Part shown: piece after piece, positions 1-8,596 of the stretch
Numbering within the stretch: position 1 is the first letter of the stretch
How the letters are laid out: every line of letters starts with the position of its first letter
Source of the DNA: an uncultured Bacteroidota bacterium
GTDB taxonomy: Bacteria; Bacteroidota; Bacteroidia; UKL13-3
Reading direction: 5' to 3'
DNA: 17,132 bases
Assembly (NCBI GenBank): GCA_903888395.1
Contig: CAISTO010000123.1
Coordinates: 1 to 17,132 of the forward strand
The notes under the pieces: model-generated
The model's input: only the letters and a program-made list of their open reading frames with translations
What the model was told of the DNA's origin: nothing
The model's database searches: none
Translations under genes and position numbers: made by a program

Positions 1-62
1 AAGCCTAAGGCTTAGCGCAAATATTTAGGGGTTTTCGTATAATAAGTATATGTTCGTTTTTT

Positions 63-82
63 CAACGGGTTAAAACCCGTTG
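63..82. repeat. Perfect 9-bp inverted repeat
   Basis: CAACGGGTT (63-71) and AACCCGTTG (74-82) are exact reverse complements separated by two A residues. The element is followed by TTACAAAA. Palindromes of this type recur between genes in Flavobacteria-like genomes. No gene lies close enough to suggest an operator role. Confidence 0.6.
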
Positions 83-215
83 TTACAAAATGTTTCGTTC
101 CTCTGGAACTCAATGTTTATAAATGTTTACAAAAAAAACTATAAATTAGGTTCACGCCTTTGCGACAAATCGGGAGCAGATTTTTCCGCAATGGATGTAA
201 AGATTCTATTTTAAA

Positions 216-246
216 ACTTTGTCAAAGTCTTAAACTTTGACAAAGT
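216..246. repeat. Palindromic hairpin repeat, copy 1
   Basis: ACTTTGTCAAAGT (216-228) pairs perfectly with ACTTTGACAAAGT (234-246) around a five-base loop CTTAA. Each arm is itself a near palindrome, so the same 6-mer occurs four times in alternating orientation. A second diverged copy lies at 430-460 with a matching base change in both arms. It is probably a dispersed intergenic repeat. Confidence 0.7.
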
Positions 247-263
247 GTTGAACTGTATCTTTA

Positions 264-321
264 GTCATTTCGAGCGTAGTCGAGAAAAATCAAACCTATT
301 TTCGACTCCGCTCAAACTGAC
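264..321. repeat. Imperfect long inverted repeat
   Basis: The left arm (264-288, starting GTCATTTCGAGCG) and right arm (299-321, ending CGCTCAAACTGAC) are imperfect reverse complements of roughly 23-25 bases around a short AT-rich loop. The core GAGCG-N-AGTCGA pairs with TCGACT-C-CGCTC. This core resembles a widespread Bacteroidota intergenic repeat that I recognise from memory. It could form a stable stem in RNA, so it may act as a 3' processing or termination element. Confidence 0.6.
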
Positions 322-352
322 CACCTGAGCTGGAACTGAATAAAAACAAAAA

Positions 353-414
353 AACCACGCAGAAACATAGCTCACATAGTTTATTGGCTATGTTTTCTAT
401 GTACCTATGTGGTT
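353..414. repeat. Nested inverted repeat with CATAG motifs
   Basis: AAACATAGC (363-371) is the exact reverse complement of GCTATGTTT (387-395). The outer arms AACCAC (353-358) and GTGGTT (409-414) also match. CACATAG (373-379) and CTATGTG (405-411) give a third pairing. The multiple alternative pairings suggest a composite of CATAG/CTATG units, as in dispersed repeats of this phylum. Confidence 0.55.
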
Positions 415-429
415 AGATTTTATTTAAAA

Positions 430-460
430 ACTTTGTCAAGGTCTTGAACCTTGACAAATT
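430..460. repeat. Palindromic hairpin repeat, copy 2, possible 3' element of the desaturase gene
   Basis: TTTGTCAAGGT (432-442) pairs with ACCTTGACAAA (448-458) around loop CTTGA. Relative to copy 1 at 216-246, an A-to-G change in one arm is matched by T-to-C in the other, so pairing is kept. It begins 28 nt past the minus-strand desaturase stop codon at 488, where it might be transcribed as a 3' hairpin. No long T-run follows in the minus-strand sense, so a classical intrinsic terminator is not clear. Confidence 0.5.
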
Positions 461-487
461 TATTATTAGTTGAACTGTTTTAATTAT

Positions 488-1468
488 TTATGCTAAAATC
501 CAATTGAATTTATATTCAGTATCAGGAATTTTAATTCTATCGGCAATGCGGGTCATTCTATCAGGTAAAGCCATGATATAATCACGGGCTTTTTCACCAT
601 TTTCTTTCAAATTACTCATGCTATCAATTTTCCAATCTTCAATTAAAGTTTTCATGATATCTATATAATCATAAGATGTATACACACCTATACGTTGGGC
701 AGCATCACTGAAGTTTGAAAATATTCCTGTTTCTTCACCTAACTGACGAAGACATTGCGAAGGCATTAAAATTTTATTACGCATCATGGTTTCAAAAGCC
801 AACATCATTTCATTGGTGTCAATTTCAAATATTTTGGTAACAAATGTTTTGTATGCTTTGGCATGACGAGCTTCATCGGCAGCTATTAAACCACATAATT
901 TTGAAAGAATATGGTTTCCTTCTTGCTTAGCTATGGTTGCTACTCTGCGATGAGAAACATTGGTAGCCATTTCCTGGAAACTAGTGTATACAAAGTTTTT
1001 ATAAGGATCACTGGCGGCACCATTGTCAAAACCATCGGCTATTAAATATTGGGTAGAAGCCTCAAACTGACGCATATCGATTCGGCCCGATAAATATAAA
1101 TAACGGTTCAAAGCATCACCATGACGATTTTCCTCAGCGCTCCAACTCCGAAGCCATTTCATCCAACCATTGTTTTCATATTGATCTATTCCTTGTACAC
1201 CCGCTAACCAAGTTTCATAAGTTGGCAAGGCTTCTTCGGTAATGGTATCTGCAACTAATACTGCTAAAAAATCGTAAGATAAATTTTGTGCTTGTTCTTG
1301 AATTGTTTTTAAGTCGGCTATAAAGGTTTTATCGGAAGTTAAGGGAAGTAATTCTGATGCTTGCCAATTTGTTTCTACAGGTTTTAAGTATTCATCGTTT
1401 ATGTCTTCTACTGTTTTACCAATATGTAACATAACTTCCGATCTACTTGCGCTGAGTTTTTCTATCAT
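488..1468 (-). CDS. Acyl-ACP desaturase family diiron protein
   Basis: This soluble ferritin-like desaturase probably introduces a double bond into acyl-ACP (or a related acyl carrier) using O2 and ferredoxin-type electrons. It thereby adjusts membrane lipid unsaturation in the cytosol. Using the ATG at 1468 it is 326 residues. The diiron signatures are clear: EEN-R-H at residues 112-116 and DEARH at 198-202, plus Glu in TEEALPTYE (about 78-79) and E166, so the full set of expected ligands is present. The reading frame extends upstream to a TTG at 1525, but those 19 residues are Lys-rich and outside the usual domain, so the ATG is preferred. Its length is normal for the family. It appears to be a single-gene unit, separated by about 158 bp from the kinase gene. 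Substrate and double-bond position cannot be read from sequence. Confidence 0.88.
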   Translation of the reverse strand: MIEKLSASRSEVMLHIGKTVEDINDEYLKPVETNWQASELLPLTSDKTFIADLKTIQEQAQNLSYDFLAVLVADTITEEALPTYETWLAGVQGIDQYENNGWMKWLRSWSAEENRHGDALNRYLYLSGRIDMRQFEASTQYLIADGFDNGAASDPYKNFVYTSFQEMATNVSHRRVATIAKQEGNHILSKLCGLIAADEARHAKAYKTFVTKIFEIDTNEMMLAFETMMRNKILMPSQCLRQLGEETGIFSNFSDAAQRIGVYTSYDYIDIMKTLIEDWKIDSMSNLKENGEKARDYIMALPDRMTRIADRIKIPDTEYKFNWILA

Positions 1469-1626
1469 TTTTTTAATTAAGTATGTTTGCGAATGTAATT
1501 TTAAAAATTGTTTTTTGCAATACAAGCATTATAATTAACCATTTGTTGTTTTTTTTAATAGGAAGTTTTTTAAAAGAAAAATCAAATTAGCATTAGAATA
1601 ATCAAATAATTAATTTCAAAAATTGG

Positions 1627-4560
1627 TTAAAAAAGCAATTCAATAAAGAATCCAGTTTCGTTGTGGTATAATTTAAGTTTACCATTAATACTTTCGGCTC
1701 GTTTTTCCAAGCTTTTAAAACCATAGCCAATACTATTTAATTCAAGGTGGGAACAGTTTCCGTTATCAGATATTTGCAATAAATATTTTTTATCCTTTTT
1801 AGAAATTGTAACCATAAATTTATTGCCATTAGAATGTTTGAGGGTATTAGTAGCAGCTTCTTTAATGATTAATAAAATATTACGTTTAGTTTCAATAGGA
1901 ATTTCAAATTTTTTATTGTCAATATCTTGTTTAATTAAATAATCGAAAGCCGAACCTTTAAAAATAAAATTTAAATTTGCCCTTGTTCTATCCAATAAAT
2001 TATCAATATTACTTGATTCAGAATCAAGACTCCATAATACATTTCGAACCGACTGTAATGCCTCTTTTACATTGAATACAATAAATCGTAAATCTTCAGA
2101 AGTAACAGTATTTTTTAGTGAAATAAGTTCTACACGCATGGATGTTTTGGTTAAAATACCTCCAAGTTCATCATGAATATCGTATAGCAACTCTTTTTTA
2201 ATTTCTCTTAATTTATTATAACTTGAAATTCTAATATAAAACAAAATTACAAACATTAAAATTACAAAAATAACAAACAAAGAAATGAACCAGGTTTCTT
2301 CGTAAATAGGAATGGCCACAAATACATTAAATGATAGCGTATTGGGGGTAGAAATCCCCATACTATTCTCTCCTTTAATTAAAATATTATTTTCTCCTTT
2401 TGGCAAATTCCATAATTGTAACATGCCAGAATTACCTATATTTATCCAATCTAATTGATTATTTATTTTATACCAATAATTACATTCTTTAGCATTTAAA
2501 TAGTCTGACATGCTAAACTTTAAAGTTAACAATTCTTTACCTTTGGTTATAACAAATGGCTTATTTGAAGTATTTAAATTTTCACCGTAAAGTTCTTTAT
2601 TCCTAATATTCGAATTTGAATAAATTCCAGAAAAATGAAGAGGGTTTTTAATAATATTAAGTTTAACATCTACCGGATTAATTATAATATAAGCATTAAG
2701 TCCACCAAATATGATGTTTCCATTTTCAAGTTTTTTACATGCGTTAAAATTATATTCGTCATCAGGTAATCCATCGATACTTGTATAATGTTCACTAATT
2801 TTCAATTGATCATCATAACAAAACAGGCCTTTATAGGTAGCAATCCAAAACCTTTTAAAATTATCCTGGGTAATGAAAATACATTTTCTATTATTAAGTA
2901 AATTGTTTAAATTTATAACTCTCACAAAAGTATAATCTTTTGATTTTAATTCAACTAGCCCATCATCAGTAGCTAAAAAAATATTTTTATTATATGCTAT
3001 ATAAATATCATGAATTTCATAATTAAAATTTTTACGTTTATTAATTCCAAGATTTATAATTTGATCAATTGTCTCAAATTTATTGTTTAATACAATCAAC
3101 CCATGATTAGTAGCCACTAAAATATTACCATTGCTATCATTAACAATTTTCCGAACCAACAAATCATTTGAAAATTTCTTTTTCTCCTTTAATTTTATCT
3201 CTCTGTTTGTACCAAGAATAGTATTATAAAGAAGAAGTTTATTCAAATAACAACATCCTAATAATAAGTTATTATTTTTTAAATTAAGTATGCTAACAAT
3301 TTCAGCATTACTATTAGGGAATTTAATTTTATAAAAAGATTTTTTTTCTTTATTAGTATAATCAAGCTTACCAAAAAAGCTACCACCATCTGCACCAATC
3401 CACATATACTTTTTATCAATATAACCGGTGTAAGCATTTAATTGATTATTATACAAAACAGAAAATTGTTGATTTGCTTTATTTCTTTTTAAAATTCCAC
3501 CGTAATATAAAAAGTATAAATTTTGAACATCTTCTAAAACTTGACGTCTAACTAAAAGATTAACTTTAAATCCAGGAAATTCCTGTTCTATGATATCAAA
3601 TTTTAACTTATTTTTATAAAGTAAATATAAACCTGCATTGGTACCAATGAAATAACTACCATTTGATGTATTTTCTAAAATATCATAAATAATAATTCTT
3701 TTATTAAAACTTTCAGTTGGTTTTAAATTTGAAATGTTTTTACCAATACTTAAATTATTGGGGTATTCAAAAACTAAAATTTCCTCTTTTATTTTAGATT
3801 CATAAAATATGTGAATTTGTTTAAATTTTTTGTCAAATCTGATAAATTTATCATTTTGGTTATTATAATTTGAAATATGGTTTGTGTTTAAAAATAAAGG
3901 TGAATTTTTATATGATGTAATTGAATTTAAAAAAATTCCATACTCTATAAAATAATCCTTCAATAATTTGAAAGAGGGACTTACTTTAAAAATATATGAA
4001 TTAGATATATTATTTTTGGTTGCAGAAACAAAAATAGTATCGTGTATTATTATCATTTTACCAATTTTTGTAGCTGATAAATTCAAATATTTTACCAAAC
4101 CATTTATAGGATAATCCACTAATTGCCCATTTTTTGTAAGTAAAATTAAATGGTTTTTGGCATTAGAAAGTATTTGACAAACAGGTTGATTAGTAAATGG
4201 TAATATTACCTTAGCAAGCAAATTAGATTCATTAACATTATAAACACCTTTATTGGTACATACATAAACACTGTTTCTAATATATGAAATGGAATATATG
4301 GTAAGTCCGTTTAATATATGGCCATTTTGGGCCATATTATTAATTTGAAAAAGTTGACTACCATTATATTTATAAAGTCCTTTCGAGTTAAAGAACCAAA
4401 TAGAATTTTCATTATCTAATAGCATAGAATTAATGCTATTGTCTGCTATAGGAATATCAAAATCTAATCGTTTTAAGTTATAATTATTTAATGCTAATAA
4501 ATTAATATTATTCCAAATAAAAATAAATGCTAAAACAATTCGAAAACAATATTTATACAT
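1627..4560 (-). CDS. Two-component regulator propeller sensor histidine kinase
   Basis: This is a membrane sensor kinase that probably detects an envelope signal and phosphorylates the response regulator encoded just upstream. Its 977 residues begin with a signal peptide or anchor (about 1-25). A long region (about 30-670) follows with repeated short blade motifs such as SIWFFNSKGLYKYN and NILVATNHGLIVLN, as in regulator propellers (probably two seven-bladed ones). A Y_Y_Y-type Ig-like domain (about 680-750) and one membrane helix (about 757-776) come next. The cytoplasmic part has a HisKA_3-type dimerisation box, DIHDELGG with phospho-acceptor H796. It ends in a short HATPase domain with N905 of the N box, DNGN (about 932) and GYG (945-947). 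Unlike hybrid propeller kinases of gut Bacteroides it has no receiver or DNA-binding domain. It starts 6 nt after the regulator gene, so the two are co-transcribed. The ligand is unknown. Confidence 0.92.
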   Translation of the reverse strand: MYKYCFRIVLAFIFIWNNINLLALNNYNLKRLDFDIPIADNSINSMLLDNENSIWFFNSKGLYKYNGSQLFQINNMAQNGHILNGLTIYSISYIRNSVYVCTNKGVYNVNESNLLAKVILPFTNQPVCQILSNAKNHLILLTKNGQLVDYPINGLVKYLNLSATKIGKMIIIHDTIFVSATKNNISNSYIFKVSPSFKLLKDYFIEYGIFLNSITSYKNSPLFLNTNHISNYNNQNDKFIRFDKKFKQIHIFYESKIKEEILVFEYPNNLSIGKNISNLKPTESFNKRIIIYDILENTSNGSYFIGTNAGLYLLYKNKLKFDIIEQEFPGFKVNLLVRRQVLEDVQNLYFLYYGGILKRNKANQQFSVLYNNQLNAYTGYIDKKYMWIGADGGSFFGKLDYTNKEKKSFYKIKFPNSNAEIVSILNLKNNNLLLGCCYLNKLLLYNTILGTNREIKLKEKKKFSNDLLVRKIVNDSNGNILVATNHGLIVLNNKFETIDQIINLGINKRKNFNYEIHDIYIAYNKNIFLATDDGLVELKSKDYTFVRVINLNNLLNNRKCIFITQDNFKRFWIATYKGLFCYDDQLKISEHYTSIDGLPDDEYNFNACKKLENGNIIFGGLNAYIIINPVDVKLNIIKNPLHFSGIYSNSNIRNKELYGENLNTSNKPFVITKGKELLTLKFSMSDYLNAKECNYWYKINNQLDWINIGNSGMLQLWNLPKGENNILIKGENSMGISTPNTLSFNVFVAIPIYEETWFISLFVIFVILMFVILFYIRISSYNKLREIKKELLYDIHDELGGILTKTSMRVELISLKNTVTSEDLRFIVFNVKEALQSVRNVLWSLDSESSNIDNLLDRTRANLNFIFKGSAFDYLIKQDIDNKKFEIPIETKRNILLIIKEAATNTLKHSNGNKFMVTISKKDKKYLLQISDNGNCSHLELNSIGYGFKSLEKRAESINGKLKLYHNETGFFIELLF

Positions 4561-4566
4561 ATGCTA

Positions 4567-5196
4567 CTATAATTTTTTTTGAGAATTATAAATTGCAAAC
4601 AACTGACCTTTACTATTTATATGTAATTTAGTATATATGCGTTTTATATATTCATTTACAGTGTTTATAGATATGTTTCTCTTTTCTGCTATCATTTTAT
4701 AACTGTAACCTTCTATAATAAACTGAACAACTTCATGTTCTTTTTCAGTTAAATTATTGTTGGATTGGAAACTGTTTTTCTGAAAAAATCCAATTACCTT
4801 TCTTGCAATTCTTGGGCTCATAATAGACCCACCAGCACTGATCATAAAAATAGTATCATGAATGTCACCTAAAAACATATCTTTGGTAATATAACCAATG
4901 GCACCTGCTTTTAATGAATCATAAATAGAATCACTGTCTTCTAAAACTGTGTTCATTACTATCTTTACTTGGGGTAATTTTTCTAATATCAGAGGAATTG
5001 CATCAATTCCATTGATGCCTGGCAATACAATATCAAGTAAAATTATATCAATATGAGTATTGGAATCAATAGAAGCTAAAAAGGATTCAACATTAGAATT
5101 TGATAATACTATTAGAAATTCACTTTTTAATTCCAAAATTTCTATCATAGATTTCAAAAGTGTTCTATCGTCTTCAATTATTGCAATTTTGATCAT
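4567..5196 (-). CDS. NarL/LuxR-family response regulator
   Basis: This is a cytoplasmic transcription factor, expected to be phosphorylated by the adjacent propeller kinase. The 209 residues comprise a receiver domain (1-120) with acidic pocket E8-D9-D10, phospho-acceptor D55 in LLDIVLPG, T83 and K105 in the conserved switch positions. A C-terminal LuxR-type helix-turn-helix (about 149-205) begins LTEKEHEVV and carries the recognition stretch ISINTVNEYIKRIYTKL. It is the first gene of a minus-strand two-gene operon with only 6 nt before the kinase start. Pairing of a HisKA_3 kinase with a NarL-type regulator is the standard arrangement. Targets are unknown; neither the permease upstream nor the desaturase downstream is an obvious target. 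Confidence 0.93.
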   Translation of the reverse strand: MIKIAIIEDDRTLLKSMIEILELKSEFLIVLSNSNVESFLASIDSNTHIDIILLDIVLPGINGIDAIPLILEKLPQVKIVMNTVLEDSDSIYDSLKAGAIGYITKDMFLGDIHDTIFMISAGGSIMSPRIARKVIGFFQKNSFQSNNNLTEKEHEVVQFIIEGYSYKMIAEKRNISINTVNEYIKRIYTKLHINSKGQLFAIYNSQKKL

Positions 5197-5566
5197 TTTA
5201 TTTATAAAGTTTATTTAATTTAATTTCAATCTATTTCAATAAAATCAATGAAATTAAATTAATTATTTTTTAATTGCACTGAATTTTTTATTTGATAAAG
5301 TGAATCAAGTTTAAGTTTAAACAATGAATTAAACAAATATTATTATATATTCTTTGTACAGTCAATTCAATTCATAAAAAAAATATATAAAGCAAAAATA
5401 TAACAAAAAATTTTAACTGCTAAAACAGCATTTTAAAACCTAAAATTACATTAAATTATATTTAATTTCTCCAAATTTAATATTCTAAAATTTATATCGA
5501 TGGCTATACTTCGACAAACTCAATAACCAAAAACGGCCATTCATACTTTCACGATTTGTAGGGACT
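5197..5566. other. AT-rich intergenic region between the permease and regulator genes
   Basis: These 370 bp have no credible gene. Both flanking genes are on the minus strand, so this region should contain the 3' end of the permease gene and the promoter of the regulator-kinase operon. On the minus strand, TATTTTTG (plus-strand positions 5393-5400) fits the Bacteroidota -7 consensus TAnnTTTG, but no well-spaced -33 TTTG was found, so this is only a weak candidate. A fragment at about 5508-5526, ACTTCGACAAACTCA, resembles a piece of a dispersed CTTCGACAAGCTCA-type repeat. Confidence 0.5.
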
Positions 5567-6895
5567 TTATACTTCATTCACACTTTGCTTGAAAAAACTT
5601 TCTTTTATAAAATACAAAATCAATCCCGAAAAGATAATTCCCACAGCACCTAAAATGTATTGCCAATCGCTACTTAAAAACACAAACAACCAAACCAAAA
5701 TTCCTAAAATAGCAGGTATTGGAAAAAAAGGCATTTTATAGGGTAAGCGTAATTTTTTAGATCGATAATGCAAAGCAATTAATCCAATAGATTGACTGAT
5801 AAACTGTACTAAAATTCGCATGATGATAATGGCAGTAATAACATCTTTTAATTTAAACAAAAGACTAAAACAAAAAGCCAATCCACCTAATACCAATAAC
5901 GATACATGAGGAAAATGTTTGGTGGGATGTAATTTGGCAAATACTTTAAAAAAATTGCCGTCTTTAGCAGCAGCATATGGCACACGCGAGTACCCGAGCA
6001 TTACTGCAAAAAGAGAGGTAATGGCTATAAATAAAATCAAACCTGTAGCGAATTGTGCAGTAGCATGTCCGTATAATTTTTCAAAAAATGTACTGACAAT
6101 AAACTCAGAATACTGAGCTTCTTGCCAAGGAATTACTCCTAAAATTCCTATTTGCATGCATAAATATAGCACCGCAATTCCTGCAATTGAAATAAAAATA
6201 CTTTTAGGAATATTTTTTTGAGGATTAATAATTTCAGCTCCCAAATGACATACATTATAATAACCCAAATAGGAATAAATACTTTTTACAGAGGCTTGCC
6301 CAAGGGCAACAAAAAACATAGGTTTTAAATCGAAGGCACTAGTTGGAAAATCAAAAGCCATTTGTGCATCAAAATGTGTAAATGCAGATATAATTAACCA
6401 TAAAATGGTAGAACCTACCACTACCCACATAATGACAGAAAGTTTTCCCAATGTTTTAATGTTTCGATATAAAATCCATACCAACAAAAGTACCAATGAA
6501 CCAGAAACTATTTTTTGTTCTAAGCCCGATAATGGCAATAAATAAGTTAGGTATTGAGCAAATCCAATAGCACCTGAGGCCACCACTAATGGGGCTTGAA
6601 TACTGGTTTGCCATACAAACAAAAAGGAAAACATCCGTCCATATTTTTTACCATATAATTTTTGTAAAAACACATAAGATCCACCAGCTTGAGGCCATTT
6701 AGCCCCTAATTCGGCCCATACAAATGCGTCCATAAATGACAGCAATGCACCTAATAACCACGCCAAAATACATTGAGGGCCGCCCATGGTATGAATAATA
6801 AATGGAATGGTAACAAATGGTCCAATGCCCACCATATCAATCATGTTAAGTGAAGTAGCTTGACTTAAATTTAATCCTCTTACGAGTTTGTTCAT
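5567..6895 (-). CDS. APC-superfamily amino acid permease
   Basis: This is an inner-membrane secondary transporter, probably for an amino acid or amine, by proton symport or exchange. The 442-residue protein is hydrophobic throughout, with about twelve predicted helices. The first helix is interrupted by the signature VGIGPFVTIP (22-31), the family's unwound substrate-binding segment with its GxG-type turn. GGPQCILAWLLGAL and WAELGAKWPQAGGSY (about 38-74) match the conserved helix 2-3 region of amino acid permeases. Length is normal for bacterial members. It is transcribed divergently from mobA with 78 bp between start codons. Nothing in the context specifies the substrate, and a functional link to the Moco genes is not implied. 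Confidence 0.85.
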   Translation of the reverse strand: MNKLVRGLNLSQATSLNMIDMVGIGPFVTIPFIIHTMGGPQCILAWLLGALLSFMDAFVWAELGAKWPQAGGSYVFLQKLYGKKYGRMFSFLFVWQTSIQAPLVVASGAIGFAQYLTYLLPLSGLEQKIVSGSLVLLLVWILYRNIKTLGKLSVIMWVVVGSTILWLIISAFTHFDAQMAFDFPTSAFDLKPMFFVALGQASVKSIYSYLGYYNVCHLGAEIINPQKNIPKSIFISIAGIAVLYLCMQIGILGVIPWQEAQYSEFIVSTFFEKLYGHATAQFATGLILFIAITSLFAVMLGYSRVPYAAAKDGNFFKVFAKLHPTKHFPHVSLLVLGGLAFCFSLLFKLKDVITAIIIMRILVQFISQSIGLIALHYRSKKLRLPYKMPFFPIPAILGILVWLFVFLSSDWQYILGAVGIIFSGLILYFIKESFFKQSVNEV

Positions 6896-6973
6896 TTACA
6901 ATAATAATCAAAAATGTGAATTACAATATTCATTTCTATGAAATGGTAATGGTAATTCCTATCATTGCATTAA
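6896..6973. promoter_or_regulatory. Divergent promoter region, permease and mobA
   Basis: These 78 bp separate two divergently oriented start codons and so must contain at least one promoter in each direction, unless transcripts start within genes. No exact TAnnTTTG -7 element is present on the plus strand. On the minus strand CATTTTTG (read from near 6909-6916) differs from it at one base. The segment GAAATGGTAATGGTAATTCC has a short GGTAAT direct duplication. No clear operator was found. Confidence 0.4.
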
Positions 6974-7621
6974 ATGAACTCAGATAAATTTACTTTAAAT
7001 ACTGATATTGATTTAATTGAAAAAAATAAAAATAATAACAGTTTAATTGGATTAGTTCTTTGTGGTGGTAAAAGCACCCGAATGCATACTGACAAGGCAT
7101 TTATACAATACCACCAAATGCCTCAGGCGTACTATTTATATAATCAATTAAATGCTATTTGTGACCAAGTATATTTATCGTTTAATCAAACTCAAGAATT
7201 ACAAATAGAAAAGGCATATCATAGCATCATTGATCATATAAAATACGAAAATTCTGGACCTATAGCAGCTATTTTATCAGCAATGGAAATCCATCAAAAT
7301 AAATCTTTTTTAGTATTAGCCTGCGATTATCCTTTGCTTACAAATGATGATATTATTAAACTAAAAAATAGTTGGGAATTTGAAAACAATTCCGTTTCAT
7401 TTTATAACAATGAAACTAATTATAGGGAACCACTTTTGGCCATTTACCACCAAAAAGATTTACAGAAACTAGCCAATTTTTACAAGGAAGAAAACACTTC
7501 ATTACAGGTTTTTTTAAATGAAATAAATGCAATAAAAATTCAAGCTATTTCAAATAAAAACTTAACAAGTATAGATACAAAAGAAGCATTTGAAAAAACT
7601 TATCATTTGATCAATAATTAA
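6974..7621 (+). CDS. mobA: Molybdenum cofactor guanylyltransferase
   Basis: MobA transfers GMP from GTP to Mo-molybdopterin, giving the guanine dinucleotide form needed by the DMSO-reductase family (nitrate reductases, formate dehydrogenases). The nucleotide-binding signature LCGGKSTRMHTDK is at residues 29-41, GP at 95-96, and the metal-binding Asp in ACDYPLL at 118. The 215-residue length fits. About 22 polar residues precede the Rossmann-type core, longer than many MobA proteins, but no better in-frame start was seen. The stop is 10 nt before fdhD, which strongly suggests co-transcription. Together they point to a bis-MGD enzyme encoded elsewhere. Cytoplasmic. Confidence 0.92.
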   Translation: MNSDKFTLNTDIDLIEKNKNNNSLIGLVLCGGKSTRMHTDKAFIQYHQMPQAYYLYNQLNAICDQVYLSFNQTQELQIEKAYHSIIDHIKYENSGPIAAILSAMEIHQNKSFLVLACDYPLLTNDDIIKLKNSWEFENNSVSFYNNETNYREPLLAIYHQKDLQKLANFYKEENTSLQVFLNEINAIKIQAISNKNLTSIDTKEAFEKTYHLINN

Positions 7622-7631
7622 CTAATTAATA

Positions 7632-8498
7632 ATGGCAAGATCAGCAGTATATCCCGTAAAAATAACCAAAGTAAATGAATCAAATTTTCAGCTAGCCGAT
7701 GATTTATTAGCGGTAGAAGAACCTTTAGAAATACGCATTGGCTATGGCAATAAAGCAGATCGAAAACAAAAGAATATTTCGGTTACCATGCGCACACCCG
7801 GACATGATTTTGAGTTAGCATTAGGGTTTTTATTTACTGAAGGAATGATTGAAAAGGTGGAACAAATTTCACAAATAAAATATTGTACTGAACTTAATTC
7901 TCAAAAAGATAATGACAATATTGTTAGGGTAGAATTAAAGGAAAATGTAATTATGGACTTTAGTAATATTCAACGAAATTTTTATACTACTTCTAGCTGT
8001 GGTGTATGCGGAAAAGCAAGTATTGATGCCATAAAAACAGTGTGTAAATTAACTACTATTCAACCAGAATTTACCGTTAAAGATGAGGTAATTTTATCAT
8101 TACCCCAAAACCTAAGAGCATTACAAAATGTGTTTGAACATACTGGTGGATTGCATGCATGTGCTTTGTTTGAAACCAATGGAAACATAGTTCTATTGCG
8201 AGAAGATGTAGGCCGACACAATGCTTTAGACAAATTAATTGGAGCTGTGGTAGGAAGTAAAAATGAAGAGATTTTATTTAACAATAAAGTACTATTACTA
8301 AGCGGACGAGCAAGTTTTGAACTGATACAAAAAGCCGCAATGGCACAAATTAAAATAGTTTGCGCAGTAGGTGCACCCAGTAGTTTGGCGGTACAAACGG
8401 CCAATGAATTTGGGATTACACTCATTGGTTTTTTAAGAGATAATAGGTTCAATATATATAGTGAAGCCCAAAGAATTCAGCATGTAAATAACCATTAG
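7632..8498 (+). CDS. fdhD: Formate dehydrogenase accessory sulfurtransferase
   Basis: FdhD carries sulfur from a cysteine desulfurase to the bis-MGD cofactor, making the sulfurated Mo site that formate dehydrogenases, and perhaps related enzymes, need. The 288-residue protein has the family's loop SSCGVCGKAS with both cysteines, C123 and C126, and the conserved TGGLHACALF (171-180) and EDVGRHNALDKL (191-202). All regions look intact and the length is typical. It is the second gene after mobA with a 10-nt gap. No formate dehydrogenase gene is in the window; the client may be one, or another Mo-bis-MGD oxidoreductase. Cytoplasmic. Confidence 0.95.
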   Translation: MARSAVYPVKITKVNESNFQLADDLLAVEEPLEIRIGYGNKADRKQKNISVTMRTPGHDFELALGFLFTEGMIEKVEQISQIKYCTELNSQKDNDNIVRVELKENVIMDFSNIQRNFYTTSSCGVCGKASIDAIKTVCKLTTIQPEFTVKDEVILSLPQNLRALQNVFEHTGGLHACALFETNGNIVLLREDVGRHNALDKLIGAVVGSKNEEILFNNKVLLLSGRASFELIQKAAMAQIKIVCAVGAPSSLAVQTANEFGITLIGFLRDNRFNIYSEAQRIQHVNNH

Positions 8499-8596
8499 CA
8501 ATTATTTGAAAAATATTTGTTTAAGTATAATTTTTAATGAAACTTTTTTAAAAGCATTTTGTTAAAACAATAAAAAATAAAGATAGAAATTATAAA

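Larger units (their letters stand above)
1..487. other. Gene-free region rich in palindromic repeats
   Basis: No convincing coding region is seen on either strand. The stretch is instead filled with at least seven short inverted repeats, listed separately, with unit lengths of 13 to about 65 nt. At its left edge AAGCC-TAA-GGCTT (1-13) and at 97-109 GTTCC-TCT-GGAAC are perfect 5-bp palindromes. The sequence is slightly richer in G+C than its surroundings at these palindromes. It lies downstream of the minus-strand desaturase gene, so some hairpins may serve as its 3' end signals. Most look like decayed copies of dispersed intergenic repeats of the kind common in Bacteroidota genomes; that last point is from general knowledge, not from a search. 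Confidence 0.7.

Noticed and set aside
1469..1525. TTG-initiated 19-residue extension of the desaturase
   Set aside because: A rare start codon and Lys-rich residues outside the domain; ATG at 1468 gives a normal family length.
8060..8452. 130-codon minus-strand open frame inside fdhD
   Set aside because: It lies wholly within the well-supported fdhD gene on the opposite strand and its product has no recognisable domain; a shadow frame.
7632..8498. Formate dehydrogenase present because fdhD is present
   Set aside because: No formate dehydrogenase subunit gene lies in the window, and FdhD alone does not identify the client enzyme.
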